Source: Methylophilales bacterium (GTDB taxonomy: Bacteria > Pseudomonadota > Gammaproteobacteria > Burkholderiales > Methylophilaceae). Taken from it: a DNA stretch of 63,080 nt. The stretch spans positions 1 through 63,080 of the forward strand of contig JAIOOY010000019.1 in the NCBI GenBank assembly GCA_021414145.1, in the 5' to 3' direction. Both the position numbers and the translations under genes were made by a program. The notes under the pieces are model-generated. The model worked only from the letters and a program-made list of their open reading frames with translations, had not been told where the DNA came from and ran no database searches. Shown in pieces: positions 9,945-19,232 of the stretch (the stretch's first letter is position 1; each line of letters opens with the position of its first letter).

Positions 9945-10769
9945 ATGAAGATTATGCATAAAAAAATGCTGCTCGGCTCATGTCTGATCGCTGGTTGGCT
10001 ATGGCTCAATCTAGCTTACGCGGCTGAAGACTCAACATCTACCTCAACCACACCCGCTGCCAGTGCTCTGGATACTGGTTTGGGTGACCTGCAACCGCCG
10101 CCCCCCAAAAAGAAACCTGAGCCACCCCCCAAGAAAACCGAATACGACAGACTACCTTACGCTGAGTTGCTAGATAAAGCCAATCGCAATGACTTAATCG
10201 CACAATTTGAACTGGGTTCGCGTTACAACTATGGACGCAGCATGCCCAAGGATACGGCCAAAGCGCTGCATTGGTTACGAAAAGCGGCCAAAGCCGGTCA
10301 AAAGGACGCACTACGTCTACTGGCGGTCAAACTTTACAGTGGCTTTGACATCACTCCAGACTTCGTTGAAGCCATGAAATGGGCTGAAAAACTCGCCGAA
10401 CAACACGATGTCGCCGCGCAAGTGATGATGGGCAATATGTACGCCAATGGCGACACAAAAGGTGGCAAGCGCAACCTGCCACGTGCCTATTCCTGGTATT
10501 CCATCGCCGCTTCTGAGGAACCACAAGCAGAGAACAACCCCAAAGCCACAGATGATCAAATCAAAGGCGACGAACTCATTCCGTCAGCCATGGAAGGCCG
10601 CGACAAAATCGCTGAACTAATTAGCGCAAAAGAAGAAGCCGACGCGCAGAAATTTGCCACCAACTGGTGGGCAAAACATCCGCCACCCGTTAAGCCTAAG
10701 GAGATGAGCAAAGAAGACATGGCTAAGATGGCCAAAGAGCCAGCAGCCAAGGCTATGCAGCCTAAGTAG
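9945..10769 (+). CDS. Secreted Sel1/TPR-like repeat protein
   Basis: The 274-residue protein has a signal peptide (basic start, hydrophobic core, cleavage near AYAAED at about residue 27), then a proline/lysine-rich linker (about residues 50-68) and at least two Sel1-like repeats (about 78-175), recognisable from AQFELGSRYNYG...DTAKALHWLRKAAKAG and AAQVMMGNMYANG...LPRAYSWYSIAA. The C-terminus is charged and rich in Lys and Glu. Sel1 repeats act as protein-binding scaffolds; the partner is unknown. A start at 9954 (second Met) is also possible; 9945 has AAGGA upstream at good spacing. The stop overlaps the convergent lpxH stop by 8 bases. Confidence 0.8.
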   Translation: MKIMHKKMLLGSCLIAGWLWLNLAYAAEDSTSTSTTPAASALDTGLGDLQPPPPKKKPEPPPKKTEYDRLPYAELLDKANRNDLIAQFELGSRYNYGRSMPKDTAKALHWLRKAAKAGQKDALRLLAVKLYSGFDITPDFVEAMKWAEKLAEQHDVAAQVMMGNMYANGDTKGGKRNLPRAYSWYSIAASEEPQAENNPKATDDQIKGDELIPSAMEGRDKIAELISAKEEADAQKFATNWWAKHPPPVKPKEMSKEDMAKMAKEPAAKAMQPK

Positions 10770-11496
10770 CCGTTATGACCTGCATCGCACAACCCTGCAT
10801 ACTGCACTCCAAGTAGCTACCGCTCTCATACCAATCGCCCAACACGATGCGCTCACATTGATGACCACTGATGTTGAGCGCGTGTCTGTTCATTCTGTGG
10901 GTATGTCCATGGATGAGTAAGGGCGGAAAGTTATAGTCACCGAATAATCTCGCCACCGCTTCCGTGTTCACGTCCATGATAGCTTCTGATTTGTGACTTT
11001 TTTCTTGTTCGCTTTGCTGACGCATTCCGGAAATTTGTGCTTTACGGCTAGTTAAGGGTTGAGCGAGAAAGATTTTTTGCCAAGCAGGATCATGCACTTG
11101 ACGGCGAAATTCCTGATACTTCACATCATCGGTACACAATTTATCGCCGTGTGCCAGCAACACGGTTTGGCCGTACAGATCAATCACAGTCGGATCAGGT
11201 AACGGGTTGGCTCCACAGGCTTGCATAAAATCTTGGCCTATCAGTAAATCGCGATTGCCGTGCATGATATAAAGCCGCGTGCCGTTTTTGGACAATGCTC
11301 GCAAGCCTGCCACAATGATCTGGTGATAGGGATCAGACAAGTCGTCGTCACCCGCCCAGTACTCAAATAAATCACCGAGGACATACAGCGTTTCAGCGTG
11401 TTTGGCTGTCGTCGCCAAGAAGTCGAGGAAAAGTGCAGTGATCTGCGGCCTTTCCTCACATAGGTGCAAATCGGAGATGAAAAGCGTCTGGTTCAA
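10762..11496 (-). CDS. lpxH: UDP-2,3-diacylglucosamine diphosphatase
   Basis: LpxH splits UDP-2,3-diacylglucosamine to lipid X and UMP in lipid A synthesis, at the cytoplasmic face of the inner membrane. The 244-residue protein shows the calcineurin-like metallophosphoesterase motifs in order: [28 protein letters not shown] and LIHGHTHR. The start is a TTG that overlaps the ppiB stop (TTGA), so translation is probably coupled; the next in-frame Met lies deep in the core, after the first motifs. It is the last gene of a minus-strand envelope operon. Confidence 0.93.
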   Translation of the reverse strand: MNQTLFISDLHLCEERPQITALFLDFLATTAKHAETLYVLGDLFEYWAGDDDLSDPYHQIIVAGLRALSKNGTRLYIMHGNRDLLIGQDFMQACGANPLPDPTVIDLYGQTVLLAHGDKLCTDDVKYQEFRRQVHDPAWQKIFLAQPLTSRKAQISGMRQQSEQEKSHKSEAIMDVNTEAVARLFGDYNFPPLLIHGHTHRMNRHALNISGHQCERIVLGDWYESGSYLECSMQGCAMQVITAT

Positions 11497-11984
11497 ATAA
11501 CTTCCGCCGATAAAATCACCACATCTTTCACCGGCACATCTTGATGTCCGCCTTGGCTACCGGTTTCCACTTGCTTGATCTTATCCACCACTTTTTTGCC
11601 TTTGACTACACGGCCGAACACGCAATAGCCCCAGCCTTGCGAAGTCTCGGAAGAAAAATTCAAGAAATGGTTGTCATTGATATTGATAAAAAACTGGCTG
11701 GAGGCCGAGTGCGGGTTGGGCGTACGTGCCATAGCGATGGTGTAGGCATCGTTGGAAAGTCCGTTATTAGCTTCGTTCTGGATAGTCGCATTGGTGGGTT
11801 TTTGCTCCATGCCGGGCAACATGCCACCACCTTGAATCATAAATCCGTTAATCACGCGGTGAAAAATTAGTCCGTTGTAAAAACCGCTATTCACATATTC
11901 CAGAAAATTAGCTACGGTGATGGGCGCTTTCTCTGCATCAAGTTCTAAGGTGATGACACCAAAATTTGTTTTTAATTTAACCAC
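11493..11984 (-). CDS. ppiB: Cytoplasmic peptidyl-prolyl isomerase, cyclophilin type
   Basis: A 163-residue cyclophilin without a signal peptide. It catalyses cis/trans isomerisation of prolyl bonds during folding. The core holds [14 protein letters not shown] with the catalytic Arg and Gln, [17 protein letters not shown], and [12 protein letters not shown]. It lies 15 bases after ppiA and overlaps lpxH by 4 bases. Its close relation to the exported neighbour suggests an old duplication. Confidence 0.95.
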   Translation of the reverse strand: MVKLKTNFGVITLELDAEKAPITVANFLEYVNSGFYNGLIFHRVINGFMIQGGGMLPGMEQKPTNATIQNEANNGLSNDAYTIAMARTPNPHSASSQFFININDNHFLNFSSETSQGWGYCVFGRVVKGKKVVDKIKQVETGSQGGHQDVPVKDVVILSAEVI

Positions 11985-11999
11985 GAAGTTTTCCTTTAT

Positions 12000-12671
12000 C
12001 TAGAGTTTTGAAGTAGGTTGAGATTTTTTGGATTTTTTCTTGGACGCTGCCTTGGTCTTGGAAGATTTGGCTTTAGGTAACTCCGGCATCGGCAAGCTTT
12101 CTGCTGTCACTGGCATATCCAGCACTCGTGCAGCGCGTATCACGACAAACTCCTTGGGTACATCCTTAAGTTTGGCGACTGTAGTGGTAGAGCTTTCGCT
12201 GATTCGTTGCAGTAATTCATAGCCTTTTACTACCCGACCAAACACCGTATAACCCTCAAGTCCAGCTTCACTTTTGTAGTAGTTCAAAAAACGGTTGTCA
12301 GTCAGATTCACAAAAAATTGTGAGGTTGCGCTATCTGGTGCATAGCCACGCGCCATGGCGACAGTTCCCATATCATTGGACAGACCGTTATTGGATTCAT
12401 TGGCAATAGGAGACCAAGTGGACTTGGCTTCCAAGCTTTCGGTCAGCCCGCCACCTTGTACTACAAAATTTTTTATTGTGCGATGAAACACTGTGCCGGT
12501 ATAAAAGTCGGCGTTGACGTAACGTAAAAAATTTTCTACTGAACGTGGCGCCTTTTCTGGATAAAGCTCCAGCACAAAATTCCCGCGGCTGGTCTCAAAC
12601 TCTACCTGTGGATTGGCTGCAAGCGCGTTGGCGCAGCAGAACAAAAGCACTAGCGCGAACAAACGCATCAT
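12000..12671 (-). CDS. ppiA: Periplasmic peptidyl-prolyl isomerase with lysine-rich tail
   Basis: A 223-residue exported cyclophilin. A signal peptide ends near residue 18 (ALA before ANPQVEFE). The cyclophilin core (about 22-185) contains FHRTIKNFVVQGGG and MARGYAPDSATSQFFVN. Beyond the core is a 35-residue tail made mostly of Lys, Ser, Ala and Pro, which is unusual for PpiA and could bind peptidoglycan, nucleic acid or membrane; this is inference. The start overlaps the upstream L,D-transpeptidase stop by 4 bases (ATGA). Confidence 0.9.
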   Translation of the reverse strand: MMRLFALVLLFCCANALAANPQVEFETSRGNFVLELYPEKAPRSVENFLRYVNADFYTGTVFHRTIKNFVVQGGGLTESLEAKSTWSPIANESNNGLSNDMGTVAMARGYAPDSATSQFFVNLTDNRFLNYYKSEAGLEGYTVFGRVVKGYELLQRISESSTTTVAKLKDVPKEFVVIRAARVLDMPVTAESLPMPELPKAKSSKTKAASKKKSKKSQPTSKL

Positions 12672-13891
12672 GCCGCGCCTTCATACAAAATCTTCCAGTG
12701 TCCCTCTTCCAATTGCCAATACTGGCGCTTACGCATCTTGTGGCTAAAGTGGTCTGCTTGATAGTCCTGATTAAAATTAACTACAACCATCGGCTTGGAG
12801 CTATTGGGATAGCGGAACACGCTGATGTCGGAGAGATCCACTTTGATTGATGCCTTGTCTTGCTGCACACGCCGTTTGTGCGCAGCCCAAGACTCAAAAT
12901 TCATGTCTTCACTAAAGAAATCGTGTGCGTAGTGGCTGAGGTAAGTCTCGGTCTTTTTGCTTTGCCAATCGCTACGCCATTGCTCAACGGCGCTCAGCAA
13001 ATTTGCTCGTTGTTCTGAGGAAGTGGTGGGAGCTTCGTTTTCCGCCAAAATAACAATGGGGGTGTTGCCGTTTTTCAGGATAGGAGCCAATGATCCAATA
13101 TCCAGATTGGTCAATACCACACAACCATCTGAAGCATAAGGCGGTCGGCTAAAAGTTTCCTTAGGTGTGCCATGTAACCAGATGCCATGACCACTTTTGC
13201 CTTGTCTCTTGTCCCATTCATTAGGGTAATTGAGTGGATAGGCAGCGATGCCATAAAGATCTGGCAACTTTTCTTTGGCCAACTGCGTACCACTAAAATA
13301 AACACCTAGCGGAGTTTTCTTGTCACCTTCCTTTTGCTTCACAGTGCCGTTTTTACCCACCGTCACATAGTAGTCGGAAACGTAGATCGGCTTGCCGTTA
13401 TCGTTGCGATACAAATAAAGTCGTGATTTGACCGTATCCACCACAATAGCGTTGCGTTGGGTGCTGTCCAACTGCCACACCACATCCGGCTGCTCAGGAG
13501 CTTGGGCTAGGTAATGCTCTAACCGTACTTGCGCTTCTTGCTTAAGATCGGCGATTTCGTCGCTAGGGGCGTTGGCCGCCGCGCCGAAACTCAATACCTG
13601 ATGCGCCTTAGCTTGCAATAAATCGCCGCGTACCAAGTAAGCTAATTTGAAATTGGGAACCGCAGAGATGACTCGATCAATATTACTCAGCGCCTCATCC
13701 AGCTTGCCTTGCGTGATTTCCAGCAGGCTTTTCACCAACAGATTTTCGATGTCACGTGGCGTACTTTTGATAATAGACACCAAACTGCTGGACGAACGCT
13801 CTGCCCGATACACAGCCGTGGCATTCCACGACACCATGAGTGTGGCCAGTAGAACTAAGGTTGTCCTTCGCTTCATTGCCTTTTGTCTCAT
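12668..13891 (-). CDS. L,D-transpeptidase (YkuD) with C-terminal NTF2-like domain
   Basis: L,D-transpeptidases crosslink peptidoglycan through meso-diaminopimelate or attach proteins to it in the periplasm. This 407-residue protein has a signal peptide (about 1-26), a helical TPR-like region (about 48-130), a YkuD catalytic domain (about 145-283) with the motif GIWLHGTP...SRPPYASDGCVVL holding His240 and Cys257, and a C-terminal NTF2-like domain (about 295-405). The same tail occurs in the gene just upstream. The start could be Met1 (ATG overlapping the previous stop, ATGA) or Met6 at 13876; the overlap favours the first. Confidence 0.88.
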   Translation of the reverse strand: MRQKAMKRRTTLVLLATLMVSWNATAVYRAERSSSSLVSIIKSTPRDIENLLVKSLLEITQGKLDEALSNIDRVISAVPNFKLAYLVRGDLLQAKAHQVLSFGAAANAPSDEIADLKQEAQVRLEHYLAQAPEQPDVVWQLDSTQRNAIVVDTVKSRLYLYRNDNGKPIYVSDYYVTVGKNGTVKQKEGDKKTPLGVYFSGTQLAKEKLPDLYGIAAYPLNYPNEWDKRQGKSGHGIWLHGTPKETFSRPPYASDGCVVLTNLDIGSLAPILKNGNTPIVILAENEAPTTSSEQRANLLSAVEQWRSDWQSKKTETYLSHYAHDFFSEDMNFESWAAHKRRVQQDKASIKVDLSDISVFRYPNSSKPMVVVNFNQDYQADHFSHKMRKRQYWQLEEGHWKILYEGAA

Positions 13892-14856
13892 TTACCCGCT
13901 TCTTCGCGCTCAATCACCCAAGAGTTGGCAGATTGTCGCAGATATAGCACTTTGCGGGTACGCTTTACAACCTCACCAGCTCGGTAATCTTGCTTAAACG
14001 CCACAGTTGCTCGGTTGCCCTGAATGCTAACTTTGGGGGCTTCCACTCTGACCTTAATGACAGAGGGGCGGCTGATACGCTCTTTACGACCTTTCGCCCA
14101 TTCAGCTCGCGATTCACCATTGGGCGTTTTGAAATCTTGCGCGTAATAAGCCAAATAAGCGGGCACATCCTTAGCTGACCAAGCTTTCGCCCAACCTTGA
14201 ACGGCATCCATTACGGTATTTCGCTGGTCAACCGCTACAGGTAGTGTTACAGGCGGTTTAACGGGTTTCGCTATCACCTTTGCTGGTGGCGGTGGCAAAG
14301 GTGGTGGAGATGGTGGTTTGGGTTTATCTGCCGGGATCACAAGTCCGGGTAAAAACTGTGGTGTTGGTTTCGCCGCCACATGCACTGCGCCCGATGGCAC
14401 GATCTCTTTAATTAGAACCAATTTGGGTGCTGGTGGTGCTTTGCTATGGTCCACCTGCAAAGCCTTGTCATACGCGTCGCTCGCCATCTTAGCGTAGACA
14501 CCCCCTAGATTTTCATGAGCAGTAGCGTAGCTAGGATGGGTCTTCAGTGCGGCTTCCAGCGCTAGTCTAGCTTTATCATACTGACCCTTTTCCATATAAA
14601 TCACTGCCATATTGTTGTACGGCTCGGGCCACTCCGGATGCTTTTTGGTTAACTCTACAAAAATTTTCAGCGCTTCGTCGCTGTCGTTTTGCTGGGCAAG
14701 AATCACACCTTGCCGAAACTCGGCTTGCGAAGATTGGCTTTCATCGCCAAGGCCTAAAATTTGTTTTAGATCATTAGCATAAGCCGTATTGCCTAAATTA
14801 CTAAGTCCAAGAACGAGCAGCATACAGCAAGGCCAAAAGGCAAGGGCACGGTTCAT
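13888..14856 (-). CDS. Exported TPR protein with proline-rich linker and NTF2-like domain
   Basis: The 322-residue protein has an N-terminal signal peptide (cleavage near AYAND, residue 28), tetratricopeptide repeats at about 45-140 (WPEPYNNMAVIYMEKGQYDKA is a clear copy), a proline-rich linker (about 163-207) and a C-terminal NTF2-like domain (about 212-320). The last domain resembles the tail of the downstream L,D-transpeptidase: both have W..W..KD...YL..YA.DF and a Q.Y.A....R.R.....W.I pattern. It is the first gene of the envelope operon TPR protein, L,D-transpeptidase, ppiA, ppiB, lpxH, so a role with peptidoglycan crosslinking is likely but unproven. Confidence 0.8.
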   Translation of the reverse strand: MNRALAFWPCCMLLVLGLSNLGNTAYANDLKQILGLGDESQSSQAEFRQGVILAQQNDSDEALKIFVELTKKHPEWPEPYNNMAVIYMEKGQYDKARLALEAALKTHPSYATAHENLGGVYAKMASDAYDKALQVDHSKAPPAPKLVLIKEIVPSGAVHVAAKPTPQFLPGLVIPADKPKPPSPPPLPPPPAKVIAKPVKPPVTLPVAVDQRNTVMDAVQGWAKAWSAKDVPAYLAYYAQDFKTPNGESRAEWAKGRKERISRPSVIKVRVEAPKVSIQGNRATVAFKQDYRAGEVVKRTRKVLYLRQSANSWVIEREEAGK

Positions 14857-14858
14857 CG

Positions 14859-14867
14859 TGGTATAAT
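14859..14867 (+). promoter_or_regulatory. Extended -10 promoter for cysS
   Basis: TGGTATAAT is a perfect extended -10 element (TGn then TATAAT at 14862-14867) in the gap between the divergent TPR gene and cysS. No good -35 hexamer is seen at 17 bases, which fits an extended -10 promoter. Transcription would start near 14874, giving an AT-rich leader of about 85 bases before cysS. Confidence 0.5.
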
Positions 14868-14960
14868 TTCTTCAGATTACGAGCCGCGAATTCTATCAAA
14901 AATTGCCAGAGAATTCAAAAAATCTCCAAAAAATTCAAGTAGTTCCTTTCTTTCTTCATT

Positions 14961-16316
14961 ATGCTCAAACTATATAACACCCTATCCCGCGAAAAAGAGA
15001 CATTCACACCGATAGAACCCGGCAAAGTTCGCATGTATGTCTGCGGTATGACAGTTTATGACTATTGTCATCTTGGTCACGCACGTGTGATGGTAGTGTT
15101 TGATATGGTGACACGCTGGTTGCGCGCCAGCGGCTTGGATGTCAACTATGTGCGCAATATCACTGACATAGATGACAAGATTATTGCACGTGCCGCAGAG
15201 AACGGTGAGAGTATAGGCTCACTCACCCAGCGTTTCATTGATGCGATGGATGCCGATTCTGCGGCTTTGGGCGTGCTGCGCCCCGATTCCGAGCCACGCG
15301 CTACCCAACATGTGGATGGCATGGTCAATATGATTGAGCGTCTGATCGAGCGCGGCTTGGCCTATGTAGGAAATAATGGCGATGTGTTCTATTCAGTACG
15401 TGACTTCAAAAGCTACGGCAAACTTTCTGGAAAATCGCTGGAAGATTTAAGAGCTGGCGAACGTGTAGAAGTAGAAACTGCCAAACGCGACCCGCTGGAT
15501 TTCGTGCTGTGGAAATCTGCCAAACCCGGAGAACCTGCATGGGAGTCTCCTTGGGGACAAGGCCGGCCCGGCTGGCACATTGAATGTTCTGTGATGAGCG
15601 AGCACCATCTTGGTGACCATTTCGACATCCACGGTGGTGGAGCTGATTTGCAGTTTCCCCATCACGAAAACGAAATAGCCCAAAGCGAAGGTGCTCACGG
15701 TTGCGATTTTGTGAATTATTGGATGCACAACGGCTTTGTGCGCGTGGACGACGAAAAGATGTCCAAATCGCTGGGCAACTTCTTCACCATCCGCGAGGTA
15801 GTAAAGAAATATGATGCTGAAATCCTGCGCTTCTTCATCCTGCGCGCGCATTACCGCAGCCCGTTGAACTACTCCGACAAACATCTAGATGACGCAAAGC
15901 AAGGGCTCACCCGGCTCTATACCGCGCTGCGTGGAGTCACCGCCGACACCAGTACCATTGACTGGAATTCGACCTATCCCGCACGCTTCAAAGCGGCCAT
16001 GGATGACGACTTCAACACACCAGAAGCCTTCGCCGTATTGTTCGACTTGGCCAATGAAGTAAACCGGACGCAGTCGGCGCAAGACACCGGGTTGTTGAAA
16101 TCATTGGCCGGGATTCTGGGACTATTGCAACAATCACCAGAGGTATTTTTACAACGTGGTGATTCCAGCGCCGACGTGGATGCGCTCATTGCCCAACGCG
16201 TCGCAGCCAAGCAAAGCAAGAACTTCGCCGAGGCCGATCGCATCCGCAACTTGCTCTCGGAACAAGGTATCGTACTGGAAGATACACCGCAAGGCACTAC
16301 TTGGCGGCGTGCCTAA
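14961..16316 (+). CDS. cysS: Cysteinyl-tRNA synthetase
   Basis: CysS charges tRNA-Cys with cysteine. The 451-residue class I enzyme has the zinc and HIGH-type region [19 protein letters not shown] near the start, GWHIECSVM with another zinc ligand, [11 protein letters not shown], and the KMSKSLGNF loop. The C-terminal part is the anticodon-binding region. Length is normal. The start ATG at 14961 follows a leader with the extended -10 element described separately. tRNA-Arg lies 86 bases downstream on the same strand but has its own promoter. Confidence 0.97.
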   Translation: MLKLYNTLSREKETFTPIEPGKVRMYVCGMTVYDYCHLGHARVMVVFDMVTRWLRASGLDVNYVRNITDIDDKIIARAAENGESIGSLTQRFIDAMDADSAALGVLRPDSEPRATQHVDGMVNMIERLIERGLAYVGNNGDVFYSVRDFKSYGKLSGKSLEDLRAGERVEVETAKRDPLDFVLWKSAKPGEPAWESPWGQGRPGWHIECSVMSEHHLGDHFDIHGGGADLQFPHHENEIAQSEGAHGCDFVNYWMHNGFVRVDDEKMSKSLGNFFTIREVVKKYDAEILRFFILRAHYRSPLNYSDKHLDDAKQGLTRLYTALRGVTADTSTIDWNSTYPARFKAAMDDDFNTPEAFAVLFDLANEVNRTQSAQDTGLLKSLAGILGLLQQSPEVFLQRGDSSADVDALIAQRVAAKQSKNFAEADRIRNLLSEQGIVLEDTPQGTTWRRA

Positions 16317-16328
16317 TTGAGATTTGCC

Positions 16329-16356
16329 TTGTTGAACAACGCACTTTTGGTATAAT
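16329..16356 (+). promoter_or_regulatory. Promoter of tRNA-Arg
   Basis: TTGTTG (16329-16334) and a perfect TATAAT (16351-16356) are 16 bases apart. The bases after the -10 are GC-rich (TGCGCCC), the kind of discriminator associated with stringent control of stable RNA genes. The predicted start is near 16363, about 40 bases before the mature tRNA. Confidence 0.6.
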
Positions 16357-16402
16357 TGCGCCCTTTCGCAAGTCTAGGTCATCAGGCGAGCAATAAAAAC
16401 AC

Positions 16403-16479
16403 GCGCCCGTAGCTCAGCTGGATAGAGTACTTGGCTACGAACCAAGGGGTCAGGAGTTCGAATCTCTTCGGGCGCGCCA
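16403..16479 (+). tRNA. tRNA-Arg, anticodon ACG
   Basis: A full 77-base cloverleaf can be folded. The acceptor arm is GCGCCCG against CGGGCGC, the anticodon stem is CTTGG/CCAAG with loop CTACGAA (anticodon ACG, read as ICG), and the T loop is GTTCGAATC. The CCA end is encoded at 16477-16479. ACG is normally deaminated to inosine by TadA and reads CGU, CGC and CGA. Confidence 0.97.
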
Positions 16480-16488
16480 GTCAAGTAA

Positions 16489-16518
16489 TGGGTTAGGATT
16501 TTTTCCTAACCCATTTTT
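16489..16518 (+). terminator. Rho-independent terminator after tRNA-Arg
   Basis: A perfect 10-bp stem, TGGGTTAGGA with TCCTAACCCA, has a 5-base T loop and is followed by TTTTT. It starts 10 bases after the tRNA. The opposite strand has only a weak T-tract, so it serves mainly the plus strand; mgtA converges on it from the right. Confidence 0.88.
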
Positions 16519-16562
16519 GTTTCTGGAATTATGTTTCCATAATCCGAAGCACACTCATATTA

Positions 16563-19106
16563 TCAACTTGTTGGAACCACGCTTTGATTCTTTTTCATTT
16601 CCAACCATCGGTAAAATCCTCTTTTGACTAGCTCAACAATAGCAAGATACACCAGCACCATAAAACCCAGAATGACATAGAACTTGGTAGGAGGTGGAAC
16701 AAATCCAAAGTGCGTCCCAAGGGACGTAAATGGTAAAACTATGGCAGTTGTGACGACTGCCAGTGATGTTAATGTCAGCACTGGATGAGCACGACTTTTG
16801 AGTGGGTTCTTACGGGTACGAATAATAAAGATCACCAGTACCTGAGTACATAAGGATTCAACGAACCAGCCAGTCTGAAACAACTTCTCATCGGCATGCA
16901 AGACCACCAACATGACGTAGAAAGTCAAAAAATCGAACGCTGAACTGATGGGTCCAATCACCAGCATAAAATTGCGGATAAAATTCAAATCTAGCACACG
17001 GGGAACACGAATTTCCTCTGCATCCACTTCGTCCAGTGGAATTGGAATTTCCGAAATATCGTAAAGAATATTGTTGAGTAATATTTGTGTTGGCAACATC
17101 GGCAAGAAAGGTAGAAAAAGTGCAGCTCCTGCCATACTGAACATGTTGCCAAAGTTAGAACTTGTCCCCATCATGATGTATTTCATGATGTTACCGAAGG
17201 TATGTCGCCCCTCAAGAACACCTGCATGAAGCACATGCAAATCGTGCTTCAAAAGAATCATGTCGGCGGCCTCTTTTGCGACATCAACAGCAGAGTCAAC
17301 TGAAATACCTACATCAGCTGAATGCAGCGAAGGTGCATCGTTGATACCGTCCCCAAGATAGCCGACTACATGTCCGCGCGCCTTGATCGCCTGAATCACT
17401 CTCTCTTTCTGTGAAGGATTGACGCGGCAAAACAGGTTGACGGTATCAACTCGAGCGCGCAGTCCGATGTCATCCATCTGCGCAATCTCTTTACCTGTCA
17501 GAAGCCCTATAACTGGGATTTTCAATTGAGTGCAGACATGCCGAGTGACCAAGTCACTATCACCGGTAACTATCTTGATCGAAACCCCCATTTTTTTAAG
17601 GGCTTCTAGCGCAGATGCGGCACTTTCTTTGGGTGGATCAAGGAAAGCTGCAAATCCGGAAAGAACCAGCTCCGTCTCGTCACCCACAACCGCATGAGGA
17701 TGGTCTAGCGAAACATTGCGCCAAGCAATACCCAAAACGCGGAAACCTTCTCCCTCAAGAGCTTGATACTGAGCATGAATTTTAACTAAGGCGGCCTCAT
17801 CCATTGGGAACTCAGCGCCATCCACTTCATAGTGGGTACAACTTCCGACAATTTCTTCAGGAGCACCCTTCACCACCAGCCATCTTGTTTTTAGATTGTC
17901 GAGTAATACCGAAACTCGCCGGCGCTCAAAGTCAAAAGGGACTTCATCTATTTTTTTCCACGTGCTTACATCAATATGTTCATGGTCGAGGATGGCTTCG
18001 TCAAGTGGGCTTTTCAAGCCGCTCTCGAAGTAGCTATTAAGATAGGCAAGTTCCAACACATGCTCACTAGAGCGTCCTTGTAAATCCACGTGCCGCTCGA
18101 TCCTAATTTTCGCTTCTGTCAGAGTACCGGTCTTATCCGTACACAGAATATCAATCGAGCCCAAATCCTGAATGGCCGATAAACGTTTGACAATCATTTG
18201 CTTTTTAGCCATACGTAGCGCCCCGCGAGACAAGGTAACCGAAACCACCATCGGTAATAACTCCGGTGTCAGACCTACGGCCAATGCAACAGCAAAAAGA
18301 AAAGACTCCAGCCAAGGTTTATGGAAATAAGCATTTGCCAACAAGACAAACATCACCATCAGGACAGTCAACCGCATGATGAGCATACCGAAACGTCTGG
18401 TACCTATCTCGAAGGCTGTCGGCATCGAAGGCTGTGAAATGCTATCGGCGATTTCACCGATGGCGGTATTCACCCCAGTCTTAACTACCAACATTTTGGC
18501 GCTGCCACTGATGACTGAAGTGCCCATAAACACAGCATTGGTAGCTTCTTGAATATCTGTGGCCGACTCCGGCAATATGCATTGATGTTTTTCTACCGGG
18601 TAGGGCTCTCCGGTTAGCAAGGCCTGTTTGACAAAGAAATCTTTTGCTTCAATCACGCATCCATCCGCTGGAATAAGATCCCCCGCCTCAAGTAACGCGA
18701 CATCTCCGGGCACAATTTGGGAGAAAGGTATCTCCACAGACTTGCCATCGCGCAACACTTTTGCTCGCAATGAAACCGATAGCCGGAGCTTTTCTGCAGC
18801 CAGCTGGGCGCGGTACTCCTGGACAAAATCCAAAGTCACGCTCAACAGAACCATAAAGCTAATGATGAAAAAGTTTGTAACTTCCCCAGTGAATGCAGAA
18901 ACCGCACTGGCAACCAGTAAGATGAGAATCAACGGATTCTTGAAACGGATGAGATATTGTTGCAAAAGTGACTTGCTAACGCCTTCGCTGAAAAGGTTCT
19001 GGCCAAATTGAGCGAGTCTTGATTTGGCTTCTGCACTCGACAAACCACCCCCCTCCAGAATCAGTTTCTGAAGCCACCAAGGACTGTGGGGGGGGTCTAA
19101 TGGCAT
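16563..19106 (-). CDS. mgtA: MgtA/MgtB-type P-type ATPase (magnesium import)
   Basis: An 847-residue type III P-type ATPase of the inner membrane, most like MgtA/MgtB Mg2+ importers. Visible signatures are LLTGEPYPVEK, the phosphorylation site DKTGTLT with Asp324, GDGINDAPSLHSADVGI, and the C-terminal run SSNFGNMFSMAGA...LNNILYDISEIPIPLDEVD typical of the MgtA group and not of Ca2+ or H+ pumps. Ten membrane segments are expected. The start ATG is preceded by GAAAGG at long spacing, so translation may be weak. It is divergent from the zinc-ribbon/cbpA/ackA/xfp/glgP cluster, sharing a 227-base gap with an FNR-type site. Magnesium import could serve the kinase and TPP enzymes of that cluster; this link is inference. 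Confidence 0.85.
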   Translation of the reverse strand: MPLDPPHSPWWLQKLILEGGGLSSAEAKSRLAQFGQNLFSEGVSKSLLQQYLIRFKNPLILILLVASAVSAFTGEVTNFFIISFMVLLSVTLDFVQEYRAQLAAEKLRLSVSLRAKVLRDGKSVEIPFSQIVPGDVALLEAGDLIPADGCVIEAKDFFVKQALLTGEPYPVEKHQCILPESATDIQEATNAVFMGTSVISGSAKMLVVKTGVNTAIGEIADSISQPSMPTAFEIGTRRFGMLIMRLTVLMVMFVLLANAYFHKPWLESFLFAVALAVGLTPELLPMVVSVTLSRGALRMAKKQMIVKRLSAIQDLGSIDILCTDKTGTLTEAKIRIERHVDLQGRSSEHVLELAYLNSYFESGLKSPLDEAILDHEHIDVSTWKKIDEVPFDFERRRVSVLLDNLKTRWLVVKGAPEEIVGSCTHYEVDGAEFPMDEAALVKIHAQYQALEGEGFRVLGIAWRNVSLDHPHAVVGDETELVLSGFAAFLDPPKESAASALEALKKMGVSIKIVTGDSDLVTRHVCTQLKIPVIGLLTGKEIAQMDDIGLRARVDTVNLFCRVNPSQKERVIQAIKARGHVVGYLGDGINDAPSLHSADVGISVDSAVDVAKEAADMILLKHDLHVLHAGVLEGRHTFGNIMKYIMMGTSSNFGNMFSMAGAALFLPFLPMLPTQILLNNILYDISEIPIPLDEVDAEEIRVPRVLDLNFIRNFMLVIGPISSAFDFLTFYVMLVVLHADEKLFQTGWFVESLCTQVLVIFIIRTRKNPLKSRAHPVLTLTSLAVVTTAIVLPFTSLGTHFGFVPPPTKFYVILGFMVLVYLAIVELVKRGFYRWLEMKKNQSVVPTS

Positions 19107-19232
19107 AGGGGAAATTTACCTTTCTTCAAGTTCGCAAATATATAGTTGTTAATTCTGATTTCCTAGCCAATGATCTTGGCACGCAATTATTACAGTGGGA
19201 GGGAATGCTCGTCCTAATTAAGAGTAGGATGG

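Noticed and set aside
19107-19232. A magnesium riboswitch in the mgtA leader
   Set aside because: The leader is short, and I could not see the M-box layout or a leader peptide like that of enteric mgtA.
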